Source: Curvibacter microcysteis (GTDB lineage: Bacteria > Pseudomonadota > Gammaproteobacteria > Burkholderiales > Burkholderiaceae_C). From it: 64,000 nt of DNA. Made by a program: the position numbers and the translations under genes. The notes beneath the pieces are model-generated. The model had not been told where the DNA came from. It did no database searches and worked only from the letters and a program-made list of their open reading frames with translations. The DNA is taken from assembly GCF_028649455.1 (NCBI RefSeq), contig NZ_JAQSIO010000011.1, positions 1 to 64,000 on the forward strand, written 5' to 3'. This document shows, in pieces, positions 46,309 through 54,954 of this stretch. Position 1 is the stretch's first letter. Every line of letters begins with the position of its first letter.

Positions 46309-48288
46309 ATGGCAGTCAAACCTACGACCGAATACTCTGAAGGCTCGATCCGCGTTCTGAAGGGGCTCGAACCCGTCAAGCAACGCCCGGGCATGTACAC
46401 CCGCACGGACAACCCGCTGCACATCATCCAAGAGGTGCTGGACAACGCTGCCGACGAGGCGCTGGCGGGGCATGGCAAGAAGATCAAGGTGACCTTGCAC
46501 CTGGATGGCTCGGTGAGCATCGAGGACGACGGTCGCGGCATTCCCTTTGGTTTGCACCCGGAAGAAAACGCGCCTGTGATCGAACTGGTTTTCACCCGCC
46601 TTCATGCGGGCGGCAAATTTGACAAGGGCAAGGGCGGCGCTTACAGCTTCTCGGGTGGCCTGCACGGCGTGGGCGTGAGCGTGACCAACGCGCTGGCGCT
46701 GCGTCTGGAAGCCACCTCCTACCGCGAAGGCAAAGTGGCGCGCCTGGTGTTTTCTGCCGGCGACGTGATCGAACCGCTGAGCACCCGCGCCAGCGGTGGC
46801 GCCTCGGAAGGCGACCGCAAGCAGGGCACGACAGTGCGGGTCTGGCCCGATCCCAAGTACTTCGAATCCCCGGCCCTGCCCATGGGCGAGCTGACCCACT
46901 TGCTGCGCAGCAAGGCGGTGCTGATGCCAGGCGTGTCGGTCACCCTGGTGAATGAAAAGTCCAAGGACACGCAAAACTGGCTCTACAAAGGCGGCCTGCG
47001 CGACTACCTGGTGCAGACCTTGTCGGCCGACCCGGTGATCCCGCTGTTTGAAGGCGAAGGCTTTGCCGATGGTGGCCACGACAGCTTTGCCGAGGGCGAA
47101 GGCGCCTCTTGGGCGGTGGCCTTCACCGAAGACGGCTCGCCGGTGCGCGAGAGCTACGTCAACCTGATCCCCACCAGCAATGGCGGCACCCACGACAGCG
47201 GCCTGCGCGACGGCTTGTTCAATGCCGTCAAGAGCTTCATCGAACTGCACTCGCTGCTGCCCAAGGGGGTCAAGCTGCTGCCCGAGGACGTGTTCGCCCG
47301 CGCCAACTACGTGCTCAGCGCCAAGGTGCTGGACCCGCAGTTCCAGGGCCAGATCAAAGAGCGCCTGAACTCGCGCGATGCGGTGCGCCTGGTGTCAAAC
47401 TTTGTGCGCCCGGCGCTGGAGCTGTGGCTCAACGAGCACGTCGACTACGGCAAGAAGCTGGCCGAACTGGCCATCAAGGCAGCGCAGACCCGCCAGCGTG
47501 CCGGCCAGAAGGTGGAAAAGCGCAAGGGCTCGGGCGTGGCGGTGCTGCCCGGCAAGCTGACCGATTGCGAAAGCCGCGACATCGCGCACAACGAGGTCTT
47601 CCTGGTCGAGGGCGACTCGGCCGGCGGCAGCGCCAAGATGGGCCGCGACAAGGAATGCCAGGCCATCCTGCCCCTGCGCGGCAAGGTGCTCAACACCTGG
47701 GAGGTGGAGCGTGACCGACTGTTTGCCAACACCGAAATCCACGACATCGCGGTGGCCATCGGCGTGGACCCGCATGGCCCCAATGACACGCCCGACCTGT
47801 CGGGCCTGCGCTACGGCAAGGTGTGCATTTTGTCGGACGCCGATGTGGACGGCTCGCACATCCAGGTGCTGCTGCTGACCCTGTTCTTCCGTCACTTCCC
47901 CAAGTTGATTGACGCCGGCCACGTCTACGTGGCGCGCCCGCCCCTGTTCCGGGTCGACGCCCCCGCGCGTGGCAAGAAGCCCGCCTCCAAGGTCTATGCG
48001 CTGGACGACGGCGAGCTGCAGTCCATCCTCGACAAACTGCGCAAAGAAGGCGTGCGTGAAGGCAGCTGGACCATCAGCCGTTTCAAGGGCTTGGGCGAGA
48101 TGAATGCCGAGCAACTGTGGGACACCACCCTCAACCCCGACACCCGCCGTTTGCTGCCGGTGCAGCTGGGCGCACAGGACTTTGCGTTCACCGAAGGCCT
48201 GATCACCAAGCTGATGGGCAAGGGCGAGGCCGCCGCGCGCCGCGAGCTGATGGAATTGCACGGCGATGCGGTTGAGATTGACGTCTGA
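46309..48288 (+). CDS. parE: DNA topoisomerase IV subunit B
   Basis: ParE is the ATPase subunit of topoisomerase IV, which unlinks daughter chromosomes. The 659-aa protein has the GHKL domain (EVLDNAADEAL, DGRGIPFG, GGLHGVGVSV), a transducer region, and a TOPRIM domain with FLVEGDSAGGSA, PLRGKVLNTW and LSDADVDGSHI. No GyrB-type insert is present. It is the first gene of parE-lytic transglycosylase-parC. Confidence 0.97.
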   Translation: MAVKPTTEYSEGSIRVLKGLEPVKQRPGMYTRTDNPLHIIQEVLDNAADEALAGHGKKIKVTLHLDGSVSIEDDGRGIPFGLHPEENAPVIELVFTRLHAGGKFDKGKGGAYSFSGGLHGVGVSVTNALALRLEATSYREGKVARLVFSAGDVIEPLSTRASGGASEGDRKQGTTVRVWPDPKYFESPALPMGELTHLLRSKAVLMPGVSVTLVNEKSKDTQNWLYKGGLRDYLVQTLSADPVIPLFEGEGFADGGHDSFAEGEGASWAVAFTEDGSPVRESYVNLIPTSNGGTHDSGLRDGLFNAVKSFIELHSLLPKGVKLLPEDVFARANYVLSAKVLDPQFQGQIKERLNSRDAVRLVSNFVRPALELWLNEHVDYGKKLAELAIKAAQTRQRAGQKVEKRKGSGVAVLPGKLTDCESRDIAHNEVFLVEGDSAGGSAKMGRDKECQAILPLRGKVLNTWEVERDRLFANTEIHDIAVAIGVDPHGPNDTPDLSGLRYGKVCILSDADVDGSHIQVLLLTLFFRHFPKLIDAGHVYVARPPLFRVDAPARGKKPASKVYALDDGELQSILDKLRKEGVREGSWTISRFKGLGEMNAEQLWDTTLNPDTRRLLPVQLGAQDFAFTEGLITKLMGKGEAAARRELMELHGDAVEIDV

Positions 48289-49126
48289 TCTGCGTCCACG
48301 CCTGCTGGCCGGGCTGATGGCCTGCGGGCTGGCCTGCGCCCCGGCCCAGGCCGAGGTGTGGGGCTACATCGATGCGCGCGGCACGCCGCACTTCGCGGCC
48401 GAGGCTGTGGATGCGCGCTACGAGCTGTTTTACCGTGGCACGGCCGAGTCCAGTGACTTCCCTCGGGCTGACACACCGCGCCCGGTGCAAGTGCCGACGC
48501 TGCAGCCGCAGCTGCTGGCCTTTTTTGATGTCTCGCCTGGCTTCAAGCGGGCCAAGCTGCACATGCGCGAGGCGGCCGACCTCCATGGCATTGATTTCGA
48601 GCTGCTTCAGGCCATGATCGCCACCGAGTCCGGCTTTGATGAGTTGGCGGTTTCACCGCGCGGCGCGGTCGGTCTGATGCAGGTCATGCCGCCCACGGCC
48701 GAGCAGTTTGGCGTGGTCGGCGATGCACGCCAGCCCGTGGAGAAAAAGCTCACCGATGCCCGCACCAACATCCAGACCGGGACGCGCTACTTGCGCCACT
48801 TGATGCGCCTGTTCAACGGCCGCCTGGACCTGGCCCTGGCCGCCTACAACGCGGGCCCGGGCGCCGTGAGCCGGGCTGGCAACCAGATCCCCAACATCCG
48901 CGAAACCCAGAACTACGTGCGCACGGTGACGCAGCTCTACAGCCTGCTCAAGCCGCCAGCCACGGTGCTGGAGCAGCGCCGCTCCGGCCAGCGCGTGCGT
49001 GTCGAAATTCCCGCCGTACCGGGCGGTGCCGCGGGCCGCGGCAACATGATTGAACCCCTGAATGCCCGGGGCCTGAGCAGCGCCACGCTCAGCGCCCTGG
49101 AGCGCAATGCGATTGATTACCCATGA
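48266..49126 (+). CDS. Lytic transglycosylase (Slt-like), between parE and parC
   Basis: A 286-aa periplasmic lytic transglycosylase. A signal peptide ([18 protein letters not shown]) is followed by a short DUF4124-like strand ([11 protein letters not shown]) and the SLT domain with catalytic Glu in [14 protein letters not shown], then [17 protein letters not shown] and [13 protein letters not shown] with NYV. It cuts peptidoglycan to 1,6-anhydro products. The ATG lies 23 bases inside the end of parE and the stop overlaps parC by four, so this wall enzyme is locked into the topoisomerase operon. Confidence 0.93.
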   Translation: MRLRLTSDLRPRLLAGLMACGLACAPAQAEVWGYIDARGTPHFAAEAVDARYELFYRGTAESSDFPRADTPRPVQVPTLQPQLLAFFDVSPGFKRAKLHMREAADLHGIDFELLQAMIATESGFDELAVSPRGAVGLMQVMPPTAEQFGVVGDARQPVEKKLTDARTNIQTGTRYLRHLMRLFNGRLDLALAAYNAGPGAVSRAGNQIPNIRETQNYVRTVTQLYSLLKPPATVLEQRRSGQRVRVEIPAVPGGAAGRGNMIEPLNARGLSSATLSALERNAIDYP

Positions 49127-51465
49127 GCGACCAACCTGTTCTCGATTTTTCTTCCGGTGAGTCTGACGACGGCCTGAGCCTGGCCAACTACGCCCAGCGC
49201 GCCTACCTGGAATACGCCCTGAGCGTGGTCAAGGGTCGGGCCCTGCCCGATGTGTGCGATGGCCAGAAGCCCGTGCAGCGCCGCATCCTGTACTCGATGT
49301 CGCGCATGGGCCTGGGCTTTTCGGGCAACACGGCGGCCAAGCCGGTCAAGAGCGCCCGCGTGGTCGGTGACGTGCTGGGCCGCTTCCACCCGCATGGCGA
49401 CCAGGCCGCCTACGATGCCCTGGTGCGCATGGCGCAGGACTTCAACCAGCGCTACCCGCTGATCGACGGCCAAGGCAACTTCGGCAGCCGCGACGGCGAC
49501 GGCGCAGCCGCCATGCGCTACACCGAAGCCCGGCTGTCGCGCATCACCAGCTTGCTGCTCGATGAGATCGATGAAGGCACGGTCGACTTCATCCCCAACT
49601 ACGACGGTTCCACCCAGGAGCCCACTCAGCTGCCCGCCCGCCTGCCCTTCACCCTGCTCAATGGCGCCAGTGGCATCGCGGTGGGCTTGGCCACTGAAAT
49701 CCCCAGCCACAACCTGCGCGAGGTGGCTGACGCCTGCGTGGCCTTGATCAAGAACCCCCAATTGCCCGAGGCCGACTTGCTGGCCCTGGTGCCTGGCCCG
49801 GACTACCCCGGCGGCGGCCAGATCATCAGTGGCCCTGGCGACATTGCCGATGCGTACCGCAGCGGGCGTGGCTCGCTCAAGGTGCGCGCGCGCTGGAAGA
49901 TCGAAGACCTGGCCCGCGGTCAGTGGCAGTTGGTGGTCAACGAGCTGCCGCCGGGCGTCAGCACACAGCGCGTGCTGGAAGAGATCGAAGAGCTGACCAA
50001 CCCCAAGGTCAAGGCCGGTAAAAAAGCCCTGTCGCAAGACCAGACCCTGCTCAAGGCCACGGTGCTGGCCGTGCTCGACACGGTGCGCGACGAGTCCAGC
50101 AAAGACGCGCCGGTGCGCCTGGTGTTCGAGCCTAAGACCAGCAAGATCAGCCAGCCCGAGCTGATCACCACCTTGTTGGCCCACACCAGCCTGGAAACCT
50201 CGGCCCCGATCAACCTGACCATGATTGGCCTGGACGGCCGACCGGTGCAGAAGTCGCTGCGTCAGATGTTCGAGGAATGGATTGCCTTCCGCCAGGCCAC
50301 GCTGACACGTCGTTCGCAGCACCGCCTGGACAAGGTGCTGGACCGCATCCACATCCTCGAAGGGCGGCACCTGGTGCTGCTCAACATCGATGAGGTGATT
50401 GCCATCATCCGCCACAGCGACGAGCCCAAGGCCGCGCTGATCGCGCGCTTCAACCTGTCGGATCGGCAGGCTGAAGACATCCTGGAAATCCGCCTGCGCC
50501 AACTCGCGCGCTTGGAGGCCATCAAGATCGAGCAAGAGCTCAAGTTGCTGCGCGAAGAGCAGGGCAAGCTGGAAGACATCCTGGGCAATCCGGGCTCGCT
50601 CAAGCGCTTGATGGTCAAGGAAATCGAGGCCGATGCCAAGCTGTTTGCCGACGCACGCCGCACCCTGATCCAGGCTGAAAAGCGCGCGGTGGCCGAGGTC
50701 AAAGTGGTGGACGAGCCGGTGACCGTGGTGGTGTCTGAAAAAGGTTGGGTGCGTGCCCGCAACGGCCACGGCCATGAGGCGGGCAGCTTCGCCTTCAAGG
50801 CAGGCGACGGTTTGTATGGCACTTTTGAATGCCGCACCGTCGACACCTTGATCGTGCTGGGCAGCAATGGCCGCGTGTACTCGGTGCCGGTCGCGGCACT
50901 GCCGGGCGCGCGCGGTGATGGCCAGCCTGTCACCACCCTGATTGAGCTCGAGTCGGGCACCCAGCCCGCGCATTACTTTGCGGGCCCGGCCAACGCGACG
51001 CTCTTGTTGTCGGGTTCGGGCGGTTATGGCTTCCTGGCCAGCGTGGAGAACATGGTGTCGCGCAACAAGAGCGGCAAGTCCTTCTTCAGCCTGGGCGAGG
51101 GCGAGACGGTGTGCAAGCCGTCCCACGCTTCAAACACCAGCGGCAGCCAGGCTTTGTTGGCGGCCACGCATGTGGCCTGTGCCTCGGTGGGCGGGCGCAT
51201 CCTGACCTTCGACATTGCCGAACTCAAAACCATGGAGAAGGGCGGGCGCGGCCTGTTGCTGATCGACCTGGAGCCCAAGGACACCCTGGCTGGCGCTGCC
51301 GCCTACACACGCAGCATCCGGTTGATGGGCACGGGGCGCGGTGGCAAGGCGCGCGAGGAGACACTGGAGATTCGCTCGCTGAACAACGCACGGGGCTTGC
51401 GCGCACGCAAAGGCAAGGCGGCGGACCTGGGCTTCAAGCCAGAAACCATCTTGCGCGTGGAGTAA
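49123..51465 (+). CDS. parC: DNA topoisomerase IV subunit A
   Basis: ParC is the DNA-cutting subunit of topoisomerase IV. The 780-aa protein begins with [17 protein letters not shown]; the quinolone-determining region [20 protein letters not shown] and the active Tyr in [12 protein letters not shown] are intact, as is the IPPNY-like [10 protein letters not shown]. The coiled-coil (about 350-480) and beta-propeller C-terminal domain with [16 protein letters not shown] follow. Overlapping start (ATGA) couples it to the transglycosylase. Confidence 0.97.
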   Translation: MSDQPVLDFSSGESDDGLSLANYAQRAYLEYALSVVKGRALPDVCDGQKPVQRRILYSMSRMGLGFSGNTAAKPVKSARVVGDVLGRFHPHGDQAAYDALVRMAQDFNQRYPLIDGQGNFGSRDGDGAAAMRYTEARLSRITSLLLDEIDEGTVDFIPNYDGSTQEPTQLPARLPFTLLNGASGIAVGLATEIPSHNLREVADACVALIKNPQLPEADLLALVPGPDYPGGGQIISGPGDIADAYRSGRGSLKVRARWKIEDLARGQWQLVVNELPPGVSTQRVLEEIEELTNPKVKAGKKALSQDQTLLKATVLAVLDTVRDESSKDAPVRLVFEPKTSKISQPELITTLLAHTSLETSAPINLTMIGLDGRPVQKSLRQMFEEWIAFRQATLTRRSQHRLDKVLDRIHILEGRHLVLLNIDEVIAIIRHSDEPKAALIARFNLSDRQAEDILEIRLRQLARLEAIKIEQELKLLREEQGKLEDILGNPGSLKRLMVKEIEADAKLFADARRTLIQAEKRAVAEVKVVDEPVTVVVSEKGWVRARNGHGHEAGSFAFKAGDGLYGTFECRTVDTLIVLGSNGRVYSVPVAALPGARGDGQPVTTLIELESGTQPAHYFAGPANATLLLSGSGGYGFLASVENMVSRNKSGKSFFSLGEGETVCKPSHASNTSGSQALLAATHVACASVGGRILTFDIAELKTMEKGGRGLLLIDLEPKDTLAGAAAYTRSIRLMGTGRGGKAREETLEIRSLNNARGLRARKGKAADLGFKPETILRVE

Positions 51466-51466
51466 A

Positions 51467-51495
51467 TTGATATTGTCATATTGAAACGGTAAAAA
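51467..51495 (+). promoter_or_regulatory. Possible promoter of the chemoreceptor gene
   Basis: An AT-rich island between parC and the chemoreceptor holds TTGATA, 17 bases, and TAAAAA; a second TTGAAA/TATGAT pair has a 14-base spacer. I see no sigma-28 flagellar consensus. The true site within 51463-51510 is uncertain. Confidence 0.35.
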
Positions 51496-51629
51496 TGATT
51501 TATGATCCGTTCATCAAGTAGTGGCGCCTTCTATCGTTCTGCTTGGCCCGGTGCCTCCGGTGAGGAGCGCATCGCAGCCTGAGGACGTGTTTGAAAGTGC
51601 TGCCCGTGTTGTCTTGACGGAGTCCCTCT

Positions 51630-53381
51630 ATGCGCTTTCAACAACTCAAAATGGCCACCAAGCTGTGGATGGCTGTCTCGCTGATCATCGTGTCCCTTCT
51701 GGGAGTGATCGCTTTTGCGGCTTACCGTTCGGCTTTGGTCCAGCGTGAAAGCGACCGCAGTTCGGCCAACTTTGTGGAGCGCATCCAAAGCGCGACACGT
51801 TGGGCGGGGCTGACCCAGGCCAACTCCGTTCGCACTTATGCGGTCTTGCTCAGTGCGGACCCGGCGGTGTCGGAGGCCCTGTCGGGCTCCATCGCCAGTA
51901 CCACCGCGCAAATCAGCGAGCTGCAAAAAGCGTTGGTTGCGATCGCCCAAAGTGACGCTGAGAAGGTCCAAATGGCCAAGATCGCGGAGAAGCGCAGCGC
52001 CATGATCAGCCTGCGGGAGAAGGCCCAAAAGTTGAAGAAAGAGGGCCAGGTAGCCGAAGCTGTGGCCCTGGTCAATGGCGATTTCAAGAGCGCCTTGAGC
52101 ACTTACCTCGACAGCCTCAATGAGTTTGTCAAACTGCAAGAGCAACTGGCTCAGCAAAGCCGAGATGCGTTGGCCCAGGAGCGCGCCTTCACCATCAAGG
52201 TGGCCGCCATTTGCATCACGCTGATCGTGCTGGGTATTTTGTGGGGTGCATTTGGCTTGATCCGCAGCATCGTCAAGCCTTTGAGCCAGGCCAACCGGAT
52301 GGCCTCGCGCATCGCCCAGGGCGACCTCAGCAGTTCAGTGGAGACGGATCGCAGCGATGAGTTTGGCGAGCTGCTGCGTTCGCTGGCGGCGATGGGGGAG
52401 TCGTTGAGTCAAACCGTGTCCCGCGTGCGCCAAAGCACCGACAGCATTGCGCTGGCCAGCTCGGAAATCGCAGCGGGTAACAACGACTTGTCCGTGCGCA
52501 CCGAACAGACTTCCAGCAACCTGCAGCAAAGCGCTTCCTCGCTGGGCACGTTGACCCACACCGTGCAGCACAGCGCTCAAAGCGCCCAGCAGGCCAGCAC
52601 CCTGGCCGCCAGCGCTTCGTCGGTGGCCGAGCGTGGTGGTGCGGTGGTGCAGCAGGTGGTCGCCACGATGGAGGACATCAACACCAGCAGCAAGCGCATC
52701 GCCGACATCATCGGTGTGATTGATGGCATTGCTTTCCAGACCAACATCCTGGCCCTGAATGCTGCGGTCGAAGCGGCGCGTGCCGGCGAGCAAGGCCGTG
52801 GCTTTGCCGTGGTGGCGGGCGAGGTGCGCAGCCTGGCACAGCGCAGTGCTGAGGCGGCGCGCGAGATCAAGACGCTGATCAACGCCTCGGTCGAGCGGGT
52901 CGAGAACGGCACCCGCCTGGTCACCGACGCGGGCAACACCATGAGCGACATCGTCACCTCGGTGCGTCGCGTGACCGACATGATTGGCGAGATCACGGCG
53001 GCTGCCACCGAGCAAAGCGCAGGCATTGCCGATGTCAACCAAGCGGTGTCCAGCCTGGATCAGATGACGCAGCAAAACGCCGCCCTGGTGGAGCAAAGCG
53101 CGGCGGCGGCGCAAAGCCTGCGCGAGCAGGCCGACCAATTGGCCAGCGTGGTGGCCACGTTCAAGCTCAGTGGATCTGCCGTCGCGGTTCAGTCCATGGG
53201 TTCCGTGTCTCGCCGGGCCAGCCCGGTGCCAGCACCCCAGGTCTCGGCGGCCCCCGCGCCCAAGTCCTTGTCGGCCTCGGCACCGCGCGCGGTGGGCGCC
53301 ACCCCCACGGCCCGACTGGCCGCCGCCAAGGCACCAGCGCCCAGCGCAGCGGCCAAGGAAGACGATTGGGAAAGCTTCTGA
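51630..53381 (+). CDS. Methyl-accepting chemotaxis protein
   Basis: A 583-aa transmembrane chemoreceptor. TM1 is at about 12-32, a four-helix-bundle ligand domain with Ala/Lys-rich helices follows, TM2 is at about 190-212 and HAMP to about 265. The signalling tip (IDGIAFQTNILALNAAVEAA then RAGEQGRGFAVVAGEVR) is canonical, with methylation helices on either side. An Ala/Pro/Ser-rich linker (about 520-575) ends in EDDWESF, close to the NWETF pentapeptide that tethers CheR/CheB. The ligand is unknown. Confidence 0.95.
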   Translation: MRFQQLKMATKLWMAVSLIIVSLLGVIAFAAYRSALVQRESDRSSANFVERIQSATRWAGLTQANSVRTYAVLLSADPAVSEALSGSIASTTAQISELQKALVAIAQSDAEKVQMAKIAEKRSAMISLREKAQKLKKEGQVAEAVALVNGDFKSALSTYLDSLNEFVKLQEQLAQQSRDALAQERAFTIKVAAICITLIVLGILWGAFGLIRSIVKPLSQANRMASRIAQGDLSSSVETDRSDEFGELLRSLAAMGESLSQTVSRVRQSTDSIALASSEIAAGNNDLSVRTEQTSSNLQQSASSLGTLTHTVQHSAQSAQQASTLAASASSVAERGGAVVQQVVATMEDINTSSKRIADIIGVIDGIAFQTNILALNAAVEAARAGEQGRGFAVVAGEVRSLAQRSAEAAREIKTLINASVERVENGTRLVTDAGNTMSDIVTSVRRVTDMIGEITAAATEQSAGIADVNQAVSSLDQMTQQNAALVEQSAAAAQSLREQADQLASVVATFKLSGSAVAVQSMGSVSRRASPVPAPQVSAAPAPKSLSASAPRAVGATPTARLAAAKAPAPSAAAKEDDWESF

Positions 53382-53419
53382 GCTTCTGAGCGCTGGGCCG
53401 GCCTTGGCCCGAGCCCATG

Positions 53420-53448
53420 AAAAAAGCCCGGTCTTGGCCGGGCTTTTT
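53420..53448. terminator. Bidirectional terminator between the chemoreceptor and ridA
   Basis: AAAAAGCCCGG and CCGGGCTTTTT flank a TCTTGG-type loop. Both strands end in T-runs, serving the convergent genes. Confidence 0.9.
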
Positions 53449-53496
53449 GCTGTTTGCGGCCCCCTCAATGAGCGCGCAGAGGGGGCGTGGGACGTT

Positions 53497-53955
53497 TTAT
53501 TCGACTTCGGCGATCAGCTCGATCTCAACGCAAGCACCCAGCGGGATTTGGGCCACGCCGAAGGCGCTGCGGGCGTGGGCGCCGCGCTCGGCACCGAACA
53601 CCTCGCCCAGCAGTTCGCTGGCGCCGTTGGTGACCAGGTGTTGCTCGGTGAAGTCACCGGTGGAGTTGACCAGGCTCATCACCTTGACGATGCGCTTGAT
53701 CTTGTTCAGGTCGCCCACGGCGGCGTGCAGCGTGCCCATCAGGTCCACGGCCACCGCGCGTGCGGCCAGCTTGCCTTCTTCGGTGCTGATGTTGCGGCCA
53801 AACTGACCGACCCAGACCTTGCCGTCCTTCTTGGCGATGTGGCCCGACAGAAAGACCAGCTTGCCGGTTTGCACAAAGGGCACGTAGGCGGCGGCGGGCG
53901 CGGCCACGGGCGGCAGTTCGATGTTCAGGGCTTGGAGTTTGGCGTAAATGCTCAT
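53497..53955 (-). CDS. RidA family (YjgF/UK114-like) protein
   Basis: A 152-aa Rid-family protein. Signature blocks: FVQTGKLVFLSGHIA, GKVWVGQFGRNISTEEG, RAVAVDLMGTLHAAVGDLNK, RSAFGVAQIPLGACVEIEL. The Arg that marks deaminating RidA proteins (RxxP...) aligns with HARSAFGV, so the site may be active on enamines or imines. Length is greater than RidA proper (~128), as in the YjgH/Rid-like longer subfamily. It stands alone before the transglutaminase operon. Confidence 0.9.
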   Translation of the reverse strand: MSIYAKLQALNIELPPVAAPAAAYVPFVQTGKLVFLSGHIAKKDGKVWVGQFGRNISTEEGKLAARAVAVDLMGTLHAAVGDLNKIKRIVKVMSLVNSTGDFTEQHLVTNGASELLGEVFGAERGAHARSAFGVAQIPLGACVEIELIAEVE

Positions 53956-54047
53956 GGAGGTTCCTACAGTGGTTGAAGGCAGGCAGATTCGCCTGCATTG
54001 TGCCCGCCGCCCAGCGCCTGGCGGCGCTACAGGGGCGTGAAAAGAAG

Positions 54048-54950
54048 TTATTGAATTTCGAGGGGCTCGACCGTCACCGCCACCTTGAGGATGTGGTGCG
54101 CGCCGCCGTGGATCACGCCGCGCATGGGCGAGACGTCGGCGAAGTCGCGGCCCAGGGCCAGGGTCACATAGTCCTCGCCCGGGCTGCGCCGGTTGGTGGG
54201 GTCGAAGTCAAACCACTGGCCGCGCATGCCGTCCTCGCCAGGCGAGTAAACCGCCACCCAGGCGTGCGAGGCGTCGCTGCCGACCAGGCGCTCCTGGCCG
54301 GGGGGGGGCGAGGTCAACAGGTAGCCGCTGACATAGCGCGCGGGCAGGCCCAGACCGCGCAAGCAGGCGATCATGATGTGGGCGAAGTCTTGGCAGACGC
54401 CTTTTTTGTGCGCCAGCGCTTCGACGGCCGGGGTGTTGATCTCGGTGCTGTTGGACTCGTAGGTGAAGTCGGTGTGGATGCGCTCCATCAGCGACTGTGC
54501 TCCGGCCAGCAGGCTGACCCCGGTGCCAAAACTGGCGCGCGCGTAACTCACGAAGTCATCGTGCCGGGGCACGTAGACCGACGGAAAGACAAACTCGGCA
54601 GCCGGGTCGTAGCGGCCACCCGCGCGGTAGCGAAAGCGCTCGCGCACCTGCTCCCAGGGCAGGCTGTCGGCGGCCTCCAGGCCAGGCTGGGGTGGTGTGC
54701 TGGTGTCGACCACGCTGTGGGCCAACACGCGCAGCTCGTCGTGCGGGTTCTGCAGCGAGAAAAAGGCGCGCGTGTTGCCGAACACGTCGCGGGTCTCGCC
54801 CTGCTGGGCCACTTCGGGGCTGATGCTCAGGCGGTGGCTGATCAGCTTTTGGGTGGCTGTCTCCAGTGGCCGCAGGTGGGCCATGTGCTGGGCCGTCTCC
54901 ACCTGCGGTGTGTAGTCGTAATGGGTTTCGTGGGTGATGCCCAATCGCAT
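54048..54950 (-). CDS. Transglutaminase-like cysteine protease family protein
   Basis: A 300-aa protein with a bacterial transglutaminase N-terminal beta domain (THETHYDYTPQVETAQHMAH, residues 6-100) and core catalytic triad C186 (GVCQDFAHIMIACLRGL), H229 (DASHAWVAVY) and D250 (WFDFDPTN). Family members act as peptidases or transglutaminases. It is the third gene of the operon 57650-54955-54048, four bases after the ATP-grasp/alpha-E gene. No signal peptide is seen. Substrate unknown. Confidence 0.9.
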   Translation of the reverse strand: MRLGITHETHYDYTPQVETAQHMAHLRPLETATQKLISHRLSISPEVAQQGETRDVFGNTRAFFSLQNPHDELRVLAHSVVDTSTPPQPGLEAADSLPWEQVRERFRYRAGGRYDPAAEFVFPSVYVPRHDDFVSYARASFGTGVSLLAGAQSLMERIHTDFTYESNSTEINTPAVEALAHKKGVCQDFAHIMIACLRGLGLPARYVSGYLLTSPPPGQERLVGSDASHAWVAVYSPGEDGMRGQWFDFDPTNRRSPGEDYVTLALGRDFADVSPMRGVIHGGAHHILKVAVTVEPLEIQ

Positions 54951-54954
54951 GGCT

